Below, piece by piece: positions 55,681 through 64,000 of a stretch of 64,000 bases of DNA (position 1 is its first letter; every line of letters begins with the position of its first letter). Where the stretch lies: assembly GCF_003111645.1 (NCBI RefSeq), contig NZ_CP022187.1:2170001-2234000 (forward strand). The letters run 5' to 3'. This DNA is from Parazoarcus communis. GTDB lineage: Bacteria > Pseudomonadota > Gammaproteobacteria > Burkholderiales > Rhodocyclaceae. The translations under genes and the position numbers were made by a program. The notes under the pieces were generated by a model that did not search any database, was not told the DNA's origin, and saw only the letters and a list, made by a program, of their open reading frames with translations.

Positions 55681-56706
55681 ATGCTGTTTCGCCACCACCC
55701 CTCTCATACCGTCAGCCTCGCCCTGCAGGGCGGCGGCGCCCATGGCGCATTCACCTGGGGCGTGCTCGATGCCTTGCTGGAAGACGGCCGCCTGGGTTTC
55801 GACGGTGTCAGTGGCACCAGCGCGGGCGCAATGAACGCAGTGGTGCTGGCCAGCGGACTGCTGCAGGGCGGGCGAGACGGCGCGCGCGCCGCGCTTGAAC
55901 AGTTCTGGCACGCAATCGCCGCAAGCGCACCGGCGGACCTGCCATTCGGCGCGGACGACGAATCCGGCGCCGGTCTGTCTGCCGGCATCCGTATGATGAT
56001 GCAGTGGGCGCGCAACTTCTCGCCGGAACAGCTCAACCCTTTCGACGTCGATCCCCTGCGCGACATCCTCACAGCGCAGATCGATTTCGATCAGCTGCGC
56101 GCGGCGTGTCCGGTCAAGCTCTTCGTCGCGGCCACGCATGCCAACACCGGCAAACTCAGGCTGTTCACCGCCAACGAGATGAACGCGGCGGCAGTGCTTG
56201 CCTCGGCCTGCCTGCCTTCACTGCACCGCGCGATCGAGATCGACGGCGAACCCTACTGGGACGGCGCCTACTCAGCCAATCCCGCGGTGTTCCCGCTGTT
56301 CTACGACTGCGCTACCCACGACATCATGCTGGTGCTGCTCAGCCCCTTGCTGCACGGTGAAACGCCCCGCAGTGCGGACGAGATCCGGGCGCGCTCGCTC
56401 GACCTTGCCTTCAACTCCACCTTCTTGCGCGAGATGCGCATGTTTGCCCACGCCCGCGAATTTGCCGGTGGCGGACTGATGCCCCGGGGCCGACTGGAAC
56501 GGCGCCTGCAACGCACCCACTTCCATCTGATCGAGGCCGACGAACTGCTCAGCCAGCTCGCATCAGTGACGCGGCTGACGCCGAGCCTGGCCTTCGTGAA
56601 CATGCTCCGGGACCAGGGCCGGGCCCGCACCAAGACCTGGCTGGCCGCGCATTACCCTGCACTCGGGCGACGCTCCTCGGTCGACCTGGAAAAAATGTTC
56701 TACTGA
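55681..56706 (+). CDS. Patatin-like phospholipase
   Basis: The 341-residue lipolytic enzyme has the patatin catalytic elements: oxyanion loop GGGAHGAF (17-24), nucleophile elbow GTSAG with Ser47, and the catalytic Asp194 in the DGA motif (YWDGAYSANPA). It has no signal peptide, so a cytosolic or membrane-associated acylhydrolase is likely. Related betaproteobacterial proteins occur near polyhydroxybutyrate genes, but none is present here. It is divergent from dinB and convergent with the DAHP synthase gene. Confidence 0.92.
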   Translation: MLFRHHPSHTVSLALQGGGAHGAFTWGVLDALLEDGRLGFDGVSGTSAGAMNAVVLASGLLQGGRDGARAALEQFWHAIAASAPADLPFGADDESGAGLSAGIRMMMQWARNFSPEQLNPFDVDPLRDILTAQIDFDQLRAACPVKLFVAATHANTGKLRLFTANEMNAAAVLASACLPSLHRAIEIDGEPYWDGAYSANPAVFPLFYDCATHDIMLVLLSPLLHGETPRSADEIRARSLDLAFNSTFLREMRMFAHAREFAGGGLMPRGRLERRLQRTHFHLIEADELLSQLASVTRLTPSLAFVNMLRDQGRARTKTWLAAHYPALGRRSSVDLEKMFY

Positions 56707-56746
56707 GCGCGCCGCTGCATGAACAGGAATTGCACCCTGCAATGAA

Positions 56747-56771
56747 AAACGGGGACGCATCGTCCCCGTTT
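56747..56771 (-). terminator. Terminator of the DAHP synthase gene
   Basis: A perfect 11-bp stem (56747-56757 with 56761-56771, 3-nt loop) is followed on the minus strand by a T run. The plus-strand T run is shorter, so it may also act weakly for the patatin gene. Confidence 0.8.
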
Positions 56772-56791
56772 CGATTCAGGCCTCGGTTGGT

Positions 56792-56826
56792 GCTCACTCC
56801 CGGCGCTCACTCCCGGCGCTCATTCC
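56792..56826. repeat. 13-bp tandem repeat at the DAHP synthase stop codon
   Basis: Two exact copies of GCTCACTCCCGGC (56792-56804 and 56805-56817) are followed by a partial third copy that reaches into the last codons and stop of the gene. Confidence 0.7.
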
Positions 56827-57905
56827 ATCTCTGCGGCCCGCTTCACCCGGCGCTGACGCACACCCTCTGCGAGCACGTCGAGCACCAGCACGCTGTCTTC
56901 CCAGCCGATGCAGGCATCGGTGATGCTCTTGCCGTACTCCAGCTCAACGCCCGGCTGGAGGTCCTGACGGCCCTCCTTGAGGTGGGACTCGACCATCACA
57001 CCGATGATGCGGTCCTCGCCTGCCGCCATCTGACCGGCAACATCCTTTGCCACCTCGATCTGCAGACGGTGCTGCTTGCGACTGTTGGCGTGAGAGAAGT
57101 CGACCATCACCTTGCCCGGCACACCGCCGGCGGCAAGATCCCTGCACGCGGCATCCACGCTCTCGGCGTCGTAGTTCGGTGCCTTGCCGCCGCGCAGGAT
57201 GGCGTGGCAGTCCTCGTTGCCGCGGGTGGTGACGATGGCCGAATGCCCGGCCTTGGTCACGCTGAGGAAATGGTGCGGTGCCTGTGCCGCCTTGATCGCA
57301 TCCACCGCGATTCGCACGTTGCCGTCAGTACCGTTCTTGAACCCGACCGGGCACGACAGGCCCGAAGCCAGTTCGCGATGGACCTGGCTTTCGGTCGTAC
57401 GCGCACCGATGGCGCCCCAGGCGATGAGGTCGGCAATGTACTGCGGGGTGATCATGTCGAGAAACTCGGTGCCCGCCGGCAACCCGATCTCGTTGACTTC
57501 CCACAGCAGCTTGCGTGCGAGGCGAACGCCCTCGTTGATGGCATAGCTGTTGTCGAGGTAGGGGTCGTTGATCAGCCCCTTCCAGCCTACCGTGGTGCGC
57601 GGCTTCTCGAAATAGACACGCATCACGATCAGCAGGTCGCCCTTGAGGCGGTCAGCCTCGGCCTTCAGCTTGTGCGCATATTCGAGCGCGGCCTTGGCGT
57701 CGTGGATCGAACAGGGCCCGATCACCACCAGCAGGCGATCATCCGCGCCGTAAAGAATGCGATGGATGGCCTGACGTGCCTCGTATGCAACTTCAGCCGC
57801 TTTCGGTGTCGCCGGAAACTCCCGCAGCACGTGCGCGGGCGGCACCAGTTCCTTGATTTCGGAAATGCGGACGTCGTCGATATGAATCTTCATTGAGGCG
57901 GACAT
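56820..57905 (-). CDS. aroG: 3-deoxy-D-arabino-heptulosonate 7-phosphate synthase (class I)
   Basis: The 361-residue enzyme condenses phosphoenolpyruvate and erythrose 4-phosphate in the first step of the shikimate pathway. Key segments are LLVVIGPCSIHD with the metal Cys, MRVYFEKPRTTVGWKGLINDP for PEP binding, GARTTESQVHRELASGLSCPVGFKNGTDG, and VDFSHANSRKQH. It belongs to the AroG/F/H type, whose isozymes are feedback-inhibited by aromatic amino acids; the isozyme cannot be assigned firmly. The start MSASMKIHIDDVRI is preceded by an AGGG sequence. It is divergent from msrP. Confidence 0.95.
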   Translation of the reverse strand: MSASMKIHIDDVRISEIKELVPPAHVLREFPATPKAAEVAYEARQAIHRILYGADDRLLVVIGPCSIHDAKAALEYAHKLKAEADRLKGDLLIVMRVYFEKPRTTVGWKGLINDPYLDNSYAINEGVRLARKLLWEVNEIGLPAGTEFLDMITPQYIADLIAWGAIGARTTESQVHRELASGLSCPVGFKNGTDGNVRIAVDAIKAAQAPHHFLSVTKAGHSAIVTTRGNEDCHAILRGGKAPNYDAESVDAACRDLAAGGVPGKVMVDFSHANSRKQHRLQIEVAKDVAGQMAAGEDRIIGVMVESHLKEGRQDLQPGVELEYGKSITDACIGWEDSVLVLDVLAEGVRQRRVKRAAEME

Positions 57906-58195
57906 GATGAAAACCCTGCGTTCAGGCTGAAGTAAGCCCTCGATTCTAGCCCAAGTCCCCGCAACACTGCGCCCCGGTCGAAAACAAGGGCACCGGCCTG
58001 CCGCCACAAGGATCACGCACCAGGCATGTTCCGGCTGTAAGCCGGACCGCATCGAGAACCCTTTCGCTTGCGCCACGTCATACGGGAGCCCCAGGCCGGG
58101 ATCGGCAGCAAACGCACCAACCGGTGTAAGAATCCGCCACCGTCCAGCGACTGACTGATAACCCTGCCGCACTCTCCCAAACACGGACCACGATC

Positions 58196-59140
58196 ATGCT
58201 CATCAAACGCCCTGACGATATCGCCGCATCCGAGATCACGCCGCGCGCCCTGTTCGAGGACCGCCGTCGCTTCCTGCTCAAGGCGGGTGCGGGCGTGATT
58301 GCGGGCGCTGCACTGTGGAACGGCCTGCCGCGCGCCGCCGACGCCGCGCCGATGAAGCTGTCGCCACTGCAAGCCTCGCCATTCAGCATCAGCGAAGAAC
58401 AGACCCCATACAAGGCGGTCACCGGCTACAACAACTACTACGAGTTCGGCACTGGCAAGGAAGATCCGGCGATGAATGCCGGCGTGCTGCAGACGCGGCC
58501 CTGGACCGTGCGGGTTGAAGGCCTCGTGGGCAAGCCGCGTACCTTCGACATCGACGAGCTGCTCAAGCTGGCGCCGCTGGAAGAGCGCATCTATCGCCTG
58601 CGCTGCGTCGAGGCCTGGTCGATGGTCGTGCCCTGGGTGGGTTTTCCGCTCGCCGCCCTGCTCAAGCAGGTCGATCCGCTGGGGAGCGCAAAGTATGTCG
58701 AGTTCGTCACCCACTACGATCCCAAGATCATGACCCGCCGCCAGATTCTCGACTGGCCCTACACCGAGGGTCTGCGTCTGGATGAGGCCATGCATCCGCT
58801 CACCATTCTGGCGCTCGGCCTGTACGGCGAAGTGCTGCCGAATCAGAACGGTGCGCCAGTGCGGCTGGTCGTGCCCTGGAAGTACGGCTTCAAGAGCGCG
58901 AAATCCATCGTCGCCATCCGCCTGCACGAGACCCAGCCCGCAACCGCCTGGAACAAGTCGGCGCCGCAGGAGTACGGTTTCTACTCGAACGTGAATCCGG
59001 AGGTGGATCATCCGCGCTGGAGCCAGGCCACCGAGCGTCGCATCGGCGATTTCCGCAAGCGCCCCACGCTGATGTTCAACGGCTATGCCGAACAGGTTGC
59101 CAGCCTCTATCAGGGCATGGACCTGCGCAGGCAGTTCTGA
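58196..59140 (+). CDS. msrP: Protein-methionine-sulfoxide reductase catalytic subunit MsrP
   Basis: The 314-residue molybdopterin enzyme repairs oxidised methionines in periplasmic proteins. A Tat signal with the twin-arginine region [20 protein letters not shown] (about 21-40) exports it folded. The molybdenum-ligating Cys is in [15 protein letters not shown], and [14 protein letters not shown] plus [14 protein letters not shown] are family segments. The membrane heme partner msrQ starts 13 bp downstream. The molybdopterin gene mog lies nearby on the other strand, which suits its cofactor need. Confidence 0.96.
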   Translation: MLIKRPDDIAASEITPRALFEDRRRFLLKAGAGVIAGAALWNGLPRAADAAPMKLSPLQASPFSISEEQTPYKAVTGYNNYYEFGTGKEDPAMNAGVLQTRPWTVRVEGLVGKPRTFDIDELLKLAPLEERIYRLRCVEAWSMVVPWVGFPLAALLKQVDPLGSAKYVEFVTHYDPKIMTRRQILDWPYTEGLRLDEAMHPLTILALGLYGEVLPNQNGAPVRLVVPWKYGFKSAKSIVAIRLHETQPATAWNKSAPQEYGFYSNVNPEVDHPRWSQATERRIGDFRKRPTLMFNGYAEQVASLYQGMDLRRQF

Positions 59141-59153
59141 GTATCCTCGCCAG

Positions 59154-59837
59154 ATGAACCCTGCAATGCGAACCGTCAGCGCCGACCAGATCGGCGCCAT
59201 CAAGGCTTTTCTCTTCCTGTTGTGCCTGATTCCCGGCGCCCAGCTCGTCCTCGGCTGGCGGGCCGACCAGCTCGGCGCCAACCCGATCGAGTACATCACC
59301 CACGCCACCGGCAGCTGGACCCTGCGTTTCCTGCTGATCACGCTCGCCATCACGCCACTGCGGCGCTATACCGGCCTGCACTGGCTGGTACGCCTGCGCC
59401 GCATGCTCGGCCTGTTCGCTTTCGCCTACGGCGCGGCGCACTTCGCCATCTATCTGTGGCTGGATCAGTTCTTCGACTGGGCGGCCATCGCCAAGGACAT
59501 CCTGAAGCGTCCCTACATCACCGTCGGCTTCACCGCGCTGGTGCTGATGGTGCCGCTCGCAGCGACCTCGACCAACGCGGCGATCAAGCGCCTCGGCGGC
59601 CGACGCTGGCAGGCGCTGCACCGCTCGATCTACGCCATCGCGATCTTCGGCGTGCTGCATTACTGGTGGCTGGTGAAGGCGGACATCCTGCAGCCGGTGG
59701 TCTACAGCCTGATCCTCGCCGCACTGCTGGGGCTTCGCGCCTGGTGGCGCGAGCAGGAGCGACGCCGGCAGCTGTCCACCCCGCCGCCGGTGGCACCCTC
59801 GCTCAAGGGCAAGGTCATTCGCATCGTGCCCAAATGA
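59154..59837 (+). CDS. msrQ: Heme-binding membrane subunit MsrQ
   Basis: The 227-residue integral membrane protein of the ferric-reductase-like family passes electrons from the quinone pool to MsrP. About six transmembrane helices are visible, with heme-ligand histidines in LFAFAYGAAHFAIYLW and RWQALHRSIYAIAIFGVLHYWW. The start MNPAMRTVSADQIG is 13 bp after msrP; a longer in-frame start would overlap msrP. The two genes form the usual msrPQ operon. Confidence 0.95.
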   Translation: MNPAMRTVSADQIGAIKAFLFLLCLIPGAQLVLGWRADQLGANPIEYITHATGSWTLRFLLITLAITPLRRYTGLHWLVRLRRMLGLFAFAYGAAHFAIYLWLDQFFDWAAIAKDILKRPYITVGFTALVLMVPLAATSTNAAIKRLGGRRWQALHRSIYAIAIFGVLHYWWLVKADILQPVVYSLILAALLGLRAWWREQERRRQLSTPPPVAPSLKGKVIRIVPK

Positions 59838-59841
59838 ACAT

Positions 59842-59878
59842 CGGCCCCGTCTGCGCAGCGTGTGCGCGGGCGGGGCCG
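59842..59878. terminator. GC-rich hairpin between msrQ and mog
   Basis: CGGCCCCG pairs with CGGGGCCG across an inner stem of GCGC repeats. There is no T tract on either strand, so termination is uncertain. Confidence 0.35.
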
Positions 59879-59906
59879 GTCTACCGGATACGGACCGAGG
59901 CTGCGC

Positions 59907-60497
59907 TCAGTCCTGTTTTGGCCGGATTGCGTGCTTCGGCCGCCAGGCCTTGATCACGGCTTCATCGGTTTCGACATAGGGGCCACCCATGAGGTCGATG
60001 CAGTAGGGCGTGGCTGCAAAGATGCCGACATGGACCACGCAGCCATCGGCCGCGCGCACCCCTTCGAGGGTCTCCTTGATCGACTTCGGCTGCCCCGGCA
60101 GGTTGATGATCAGGGTCTTGCCACGGATCACCGCGACCTGCCGCGACAGAATTGCCGTGGGCACGAAATTCAGACTGATGCGACGCATCTCTTCGCCATA
60201 GCCGGGCATCTCCTTGTCGCCCACCGCCAGCGTCGCCTCAGGGGTGACGTCGCGCGGCGAAGGACCGGTGCCACCGGTAGTGAGAATCAGCGAACACCCG
60301 GCCTCATCTGCGAGCTCGATCAGGGTTTGCTCGATGACCGGCCGCTCGTCCGGAATCAGGCGCGTCTCGGCCGACCACGGCGAGGTCAGTGCCTTGCCCA
60401 GCCAGTCCTTCAGCGCAGGAATGCCCTGATCTTCGTAACGGCCGTCCGAGGCCCGGTCACTGATCGAGACCAGGCCGATCTTGATGTGTTCGCTCAT
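59907..60497 (-). CDS. mog: Molybdopterin adenylyltransferase
   Basis: The 196-residue enzyme adenylates molybdopterin before molybdate insertion. It begins MSEHIKIGLVSISDRASDGRYEDQG and contains LILTTGGTGPSPRDVTPEAT, the MPT-binding signature, and PGQPKSIKETL. The length equals E. coli Mog. It starts within the last codons of darP (4-nt ATGA overlap), so it is cotranscribed with it. Its product could supply MsrP, encoded on the opposite strand just upstream. Confidence 0.95.
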   Translation of the reverse strand: MSEHIKIGLVSISDRASDGRYEDQGIPALKDWLGKALTSPWSAETRLIPDERPVIEQTLIELADEAGCSLILTTGGTGPSPRDVTPEATLAVGDKEMPGYGEEMRRISLNFVPTAILSRQVAVIRGKTLIINLPGQPKSIKETLEGVRAADGCVVHVGIFAATPYCIDLMGGPYVETDEAVIKAWRPKHAIRPKQD

Positions 60498-61093
60498 GCA
60501 CGCTCCACGTCGTCGCTATCGTCGGGTTCATCCTCGTCGCCCGCTTCCTCTGCCGCACCGGCACGGTCGAGATCGCGCAAGACCTTGAAGATCTCGCGGA
60601 AGGCCTTGGGCGGTTTGTTCTGCTCACGCTCCTTGATCGCATTGCGGCGCAGGGTGCGCAGGTGCTGGATATCAACGTCCGGCCAGGTCTCGACCACGTA
60701 CTCGATGACCTTCTCGTCCTCGACGAGGTCGCTGCGCAGCTTTTCCAGCCGGTGCTGACGCGCCACCTCGGCCGACGATGCGCCGCGGAAAAGCTCCAGC
60801 TGCGCCTGAATCGGTTCGGGATCAACGCTGCGCATCAGCTTGCCGATGTACTGCATCTGACGGCGCAGGGCTTCATCCCTGCGGGTCAGACGTTGCGCAT
60901 CGCGGATGGCGATGAACAGGGATTCGGGCAGCGGCACCTTGCGCAGGCGGGTCGGCGGCAGGGCGACGAGCTCGGCGCCGAGGTCCTGCAGCGCCTGCAT
61001 CGCGCGCTTGCGGCTGCTCTTGCTCGGCGGCTCGTACTCGGACTCGTCGTCGTGCGGGCCGTTGGAACGGGGTGAATCAGCGTGAGAAACCAT
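60494..61093 (-). CDS. darP: Ribosome-associated protein DarP (YjgA, DUF615)
   Basis: The 199-residue helical protein matches the YjgA/DUF615 family: EPPSKSSRKRAMQALQDLGAELVALP, RLRKVPLPESLFIAIRDAQRLTRRDEALRRQMQYIGKLMR, and RNAIKEREQNKPPKAFREIFKVLRDL. DarP binds 50S precursors near the peptidyl transferase centre and aids late assembly. The C-terminus is strongly acidic. It overlaps mog by 4 nt and is divergent from pmbA, with 64 bp between starts; darP-pmbA adjacency is common in proteobacteria. Confidence 0.94.
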   Translation of the reverse strand: MVSHADSPRSNGPHDDESEYEPPSKSSRKRAMQALQDLGAELVALPPTRLRKVPLPESLFIAIRDAQRLTRRDEALRRQMQYIGKLMRSVDPEPIQAQLELFRGASSAEVARQHRLEKLRSDLVEDEKVIEYVVETWPDVDIQHLRTLRRNAIKEREQNKPPKAFREIFKVLRDLDRAGAAEEAGDEDEPDDSDDVERA

Positions 61094-61157
61094 CGTAGGG
61101 CAAGCATCGGGCGGGATCGGGTTAAGATTATAGCCTTTGCTTACCGGTCTTCAGTCC

Positions 61158-62498
61158 ATGTCCGCTTCCGGCTTCTCTTTCTCCCAGCCTCATTTGCGTG
61201 AAATCGCCGCAGATATCCTCAAGTACGCGAAGAAACGCGGCGCCTCCGCCTGCGAAACCGACGTATCCGAAGGCTTTGGTCAGTCGGTCGCCGTACGCAA
61301 GGGCGAAGTGGACACAATCGAGTACAACCGCGACAAGGGCATCGGCATCACGGTGTACCTCGGGCAGCAACGCGGACACGCGAGCACCTCGGACTTCTCC
61401 AAGGCTGCGCTGAAGGCCACGGTGGATGCAGCGCTCTCCATCGCCCGCTTCACCGCGCCCGACCCTTGCGCCGGCCTCGCCGACAAGGCCCTGATGGCGA
61501 AGGACTGCCCCGACCTCGATCTTTTCCACCCGTGGGACATCACGGTGGACGGTGCGCTCGACCTTGCTCGCGAATGCGAGGCGGCCGCTTTCGGCGTGAG
61601 CCCGAAGATCAGCAACTCGGAGGGCGCGAACGTCTCCATCCAGCAGTCGCACTTCGTATCCGCCAACAGCCTCGGCTTCATGGGCGGTTACGCCAGCAGC
61701 CGTCAGGGCCTGTCGTGCTCGGTGATCGCGGGTGAAGGCGAGCACATGCAGCGCGAGTTCTGGTATGACTCGCGGCGCGACGCGGCCGACCTGATGAGCG
61801 CAGCCGACGTGGGCCGCATTGCCGGCGAGCGCGCACTGGCACGACTCGGCGCCAGGAAGATCCGGACCTGCAAGGTGCCGGTCATCTTTGAAGCGCCGCT
61901 GGCGGTGGCACTGATCGGCAACTTCGTGCAGGCCGTCAGCGGCGGCTCGCTGTATCGCAAGTCAAGCTTCCTGCTCGACAGCCTCGGTCAGCAGGTGTTC
62001 TCGCCCATCGTCAGCATTGCCGAGCGCCCCCACCTCAAGAAAGCCTTCGGTTCGGGCTATTTCGACGGCGAAGGCGTGGCCACGCACGACCGTGATGTCG
62101 TCATCGACGGCGTATTGCAAGGCTATTTCCTGTCCAGCTACTCCGCGCGCAAGCTCGGCATGCAGACCACCGGCAATGCCGGCGGCTCGCACAACCTCCG
62201 GGTCAGCGCCGGCGAAGACGGCCTCGAGGCCATGATCCGCAACATGGACAAAGGCCTGCTGGTGACCGAACTGCTCGGCCACGGCGTCAATTACGTCACC
62301 GGCGATTACTCGCGCGGCGCAGCCGGTTTCTGGGTGGAGAAAGGCAAGATCAAGCACGCGGTCGAGGAAGTCACGATTGCGGGCAACCTGCGCGACATGT
62401 TCCGCAACATTGTGGCGATCGGCAACGACGCGCTGCCGCGCGGCGCCAAGCATTGTGGCTCCATCCTGATCGAGCAGATGAAAGTCGCCGGACGCTGA
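61158..62498 (+). CDS. pmbA: Metalloprotease subunit PmbA (TldE)
   Basis: The 446-residue non-catalytic partner of TldD lacks the HExxxH motif, as expected. Conserved TldE segments include ACETDVSEGFGQSVAVRKGEVDTIEYNRDKG, PVIFEAPLAVALIGNFVQAVSGGSLYRKSSFL and TTGNAGGSHNLRVSAG. The complex degrades peptides and takes part in maturation of peptides such as microcin B17. tldD itself is 29 kb away (30890-32332). The start MSASGFSFSQPHLREI is chosen over an in-frame start seven codons upstream. It is divergent from darP. Confidence 0.96.
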   Translation: MSASGFSFSQPHLREIAADILKYAKKRGASACETDVSEGFGQSVAVRKGEVDTIEYNRDKGIGITVYLGQQRGHASTSDFSKAALKATVDAALSIARFTAPDPCAGLADKALMAKDCPDLDLFHPWDITVDGALDLARECEAAAFGVSPKISNSEGANVSIQQSHFVSANSLGFMGGYASSRQGLSCSVIAGEGEHMQREFWYDSRRDAADLMSAADVGRIAGERALARLGARKIRTCKVPVIFEAPLAVALIGNFVQAVSGGSLYRKSSFLLDSLGQQVFSPIVSIAERPHLKKAFGSGYFDGEGVATHDRDVVIDGVLQGYFLSSYSARKLGMQTTGNAGGSHNLRVSAGEDGLEAMIRNMDKGLLVTELLGHGVNYVTGDYSRGAAGFWVEKGKIKHAVEEVTIAGNLRDMFRNIVAIGNDALPRGAKHCGSILIEQMKVAGR

Positions 62499-62648
62499 AC
62501 CACGGATGACAGGGGGTACGGTGCAATCACCGTCCCTGCCTGCGCCCACGTTCAGGGCACGCCCTGCACGCCTCGCCTGCACCTCTCGCCACGGCTGCGA
62601 ATGGCCGCACGCATAACCATGCACGAATGATGGCTTTTATACTGTTCC

Positions 62649-64000
62649 ATGAACCTCGCCTATAGCATCCGGCTCCAGCGGCGAATCCGGATCTACGCCA
62701 CCATCGGCATCCTGTTGACAGGCCTGCTGGTTGCCATTGCGACCGCCATTCCGCTTTACCACGATGCGCATGATCGTGCCGCGACCGCCTATGTCGAGGA
62801 CGCCCGCGCCCGTGCCCGCTCTGCCGGACAGTTCATCGGCAAGGCCCACGACATCGCACGCCAGATCGCCAGTCGCAGCGGCATCCGCGATCAGCTCGAG
62901 GCCTATAACCGGTGGGAGATCGACAGGTCGGAATTGGTCGAATACTCCGCCCCGCGCATTCGTGACGCGCTGAGTCAGGGCAGAAACATTGCGGGACTGG
63001 TGCGACTCGACAAGGGCAATGATCCGGTCATCGAGATCGGTCAGCAGATCCCCGCATCCCTCCTGCAGATCGCCTCGTCGAAGGAACCCGTCGCGTGCGG
63101 ACCGCTGCGCATCGACGACAAGATCATGCTGCTGGTGAGCGCCCCCGTTCTGTCGCGCGACGGTGCTCGCGCAGGCACCGACATTCTCTCCTTCGAGATG
63201 GCGGCACTCGACGAACTGCTCAACAATGAACCTAAAGGCGAGCACAACACCCGCCAGCTCCTGTTCAACAGCACCGACCAGGCAGTGGTGGAGTTCAACC
63301 GTCTGACGCCCGGCGGTCGGCTGCTGGATGCGGGGCAGCCGGAACAGGCCTTCCTTGAACGTGCTGCGGGCGGCATGACCGGGCTGGACGGGTTTGAACG
63401 AAGCGACGGGTCGGCCAGCATGGTGGCCTATGCGCCCCTGCCCGAGATGCCGGGCTGGGGTCTTGCGCTGGTCACCCCTGCGCGCGCCTTCGATACGCCG
63501 GTCCTGTTTCGTCTTGCGAGCCCGCTGCTGATGATCACCCTGCTCGTCCTTGGAGGCGCGTGGCTGACGGCGCGCGCCATTCGCCCGGTCGCAGACAAGG
63601 TCGTGCAGCAATCACGAAAGCTGGGCGAGATGAGCGAGAGCATGGCACTGGCGGCATCCGTCTTCGAGGGCAGCCCGCAGGCCGTGCTCATTCTTGACGC
63701 GACGCACCACATTCTGGAGACCAATGAGGCCTGCCACACCATTACCGGCTTCGGCCTCGTGGAATTGCGCGGCAGAACGATGAGTCAGGCCCTGTGCATC
63801 AACACGGATGAGGGCAGCATGTGCAACGAACTCTGGCGTGGAGTTGATGAGGCCGGCGAGTGGCACGGTGAAGTCCGTCTGATGCGCCGCTACGGGGAAA
63901 CCTTCCCTGCCTGGTGCAGCATCAATGCGGTGCTCGACGACAGCGGCAAGCCACGCCATTACATCGCCATGCTCTCGGACATCAGTGACAAGAAGCAGGC
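62649..64000 (+). CDS. Membrane PAS sensor protein (C-terminal part outside the window)
   Basis: An open frame starts at ATG 62649 (MNLAYSIRLQRRIRIY) and is still open at the window end after 450 residues. It has a first membrane helix (about 15-38), an extracytoplasmic Cache-like sensor of some 250 residues (ending MVAYAPLPEMPGWGLALVTP), a second helix (about 290-312) and a PAS domain (about 332-450; AASVFEGSPQAVLILDATHHILETNEA, then RHYIAMLSDISDKKQ). Such proteins mostly continue into GGDEF/EAL or kinase domains. No Shine-Dalgarno precedes the ATG, and TATACT lies only 5 bp upstream, so the mRNA may be leaderless. Confidence 0.85.
   Translation, partial: MNLAYSIRLQRRIRIYATIGILLTGLLVAIATAIPLYHDAHDRAATAYVEDARARARSAGQFIGKAHDIARQIASRSGIRDQLEAYNRWEIDRSELVEYSAPRIRDALSQGRNIAGLVRLDKGNDPVIEIGQQIPASLLQIASSKEPVACGPLRIDDKIMLLVSAPVLSRDGARAGTDILSFEMAALDELLNNEPKGEHNTRQLLFNSTDQAVVEFNRLTPGGRLLDAGQPEQAFLERAAGGMTGLDGFERSDGSASMVAYAPLPEMPGWGLALVTPARAFDTPVLFRLASPLLMITLLVLGGAWLTARAIRPVADKVVQQSRKLGEMSESMALAASVFEGSPQAVLILDATHHILETNEACHTITGFGLVELRGRTMSQALCINTDEGSMCNELWRGVDEAGEWHGEVRLMRRYGETFPAWCSINAVLDDSGKPRHYIAMLSDISDKKQ

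Noticed and set aside
58028-58044. TCCGGCTGTAAGCCGGA hairpin in the aroG-msrP gap as a regulatory RNA
   Set aside because: A single short stem without further structure or T tract; too little to support a claim.

Overview
The window is a GC-rich chromosomal segment from a betaproteobacterium, most probably a Rhodocyclales member of the Thauera/Azoarcus group. This rests on the betaproteobacterial character of the housekeeping proteins, the CNP1-like secreted protein, a flavocytochrome c sulfide dehydrogenase subunit and the high-GC coding bias; no 16S rRNA is present to confirm it. Almost everything is core genome. No insertion sequence, prophage, CRISPR array, rRNA or tRNA gene was seen. The first gene (fccB) and the last (a PAS sensor) are cut by the window edges.

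Layout. 1-4.0 kb: end of fccB facing a diheme cytochrome, then nudix-dut-coaBC (minus) and radC. 4.0-8.5 kb: rpmB-rpmG, a cold-shock gene, clpS-clpA, rraA. 8.5-19.2 kb: aceA with a palindromic operator-like site, a Spy-like periplasmic protein divergent from a two-component system, glpK-glpD, a DMT transporter, a SpoIIAA-like/sulfurtransferase pair, murI. 19.2-26.3 kb: tyrS, an M23 peptidase, erpA, rplM-rpsI, a non-coding island with a small-RNA candidate, osmC-like, and rppH-CNP1-coq7. 26.4-30.9 kb: proS, a lytic transglycosylase, a bactofilin, and a divergent sigma-54 activator without a receiver domain. 30.9-46.2 kb: yhdP-nitrilase-tldD, glnE-CYTH/CHAD-sixA, DUF2062, an unknown helical protein, and nudJ-unknown-mnmA. 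46.3-56.7 kb: ilvE, zinc ribbon, NTF2-like and YheT genes, algC, a long-hairpin repeat, alaS, a PduO-type adenosyltransferase, dinB, patatin. 56.8-64 kb: DAHP synthase, msrPQ, darP-mog, pmbA (the tldD partner), and the start of a membrane PAS sensor.

The most notable observation is between 29.48 and 29.83 kb. A near-consensus sigma-54 promoter points into the bactofilin gene. Upstream of it lie one perfect and one near-perfect TGTC-N10-GACA site, the GlrR recognition sequence known from enterobacteria. The divergent gene encodes a GlrR/QseF-like activator whose DNA-binding helix is conserved but which has no receiver domain. Together these suggest a compact, kinase-free regulatory unit that controls a cytoskeletal bactofilin through sigma-54. 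Secondary leads are a minus-strand small-RNA candidate carrying an anti-Shine-Dalgarno-like CCUCCUCCUUU stretch (about 23.59-23.76 kb), a 186-bp element that folds into one long hairpin (50.67-50.86 kb), and the palindrome GTCTTATATAAGAC in front of aceA.
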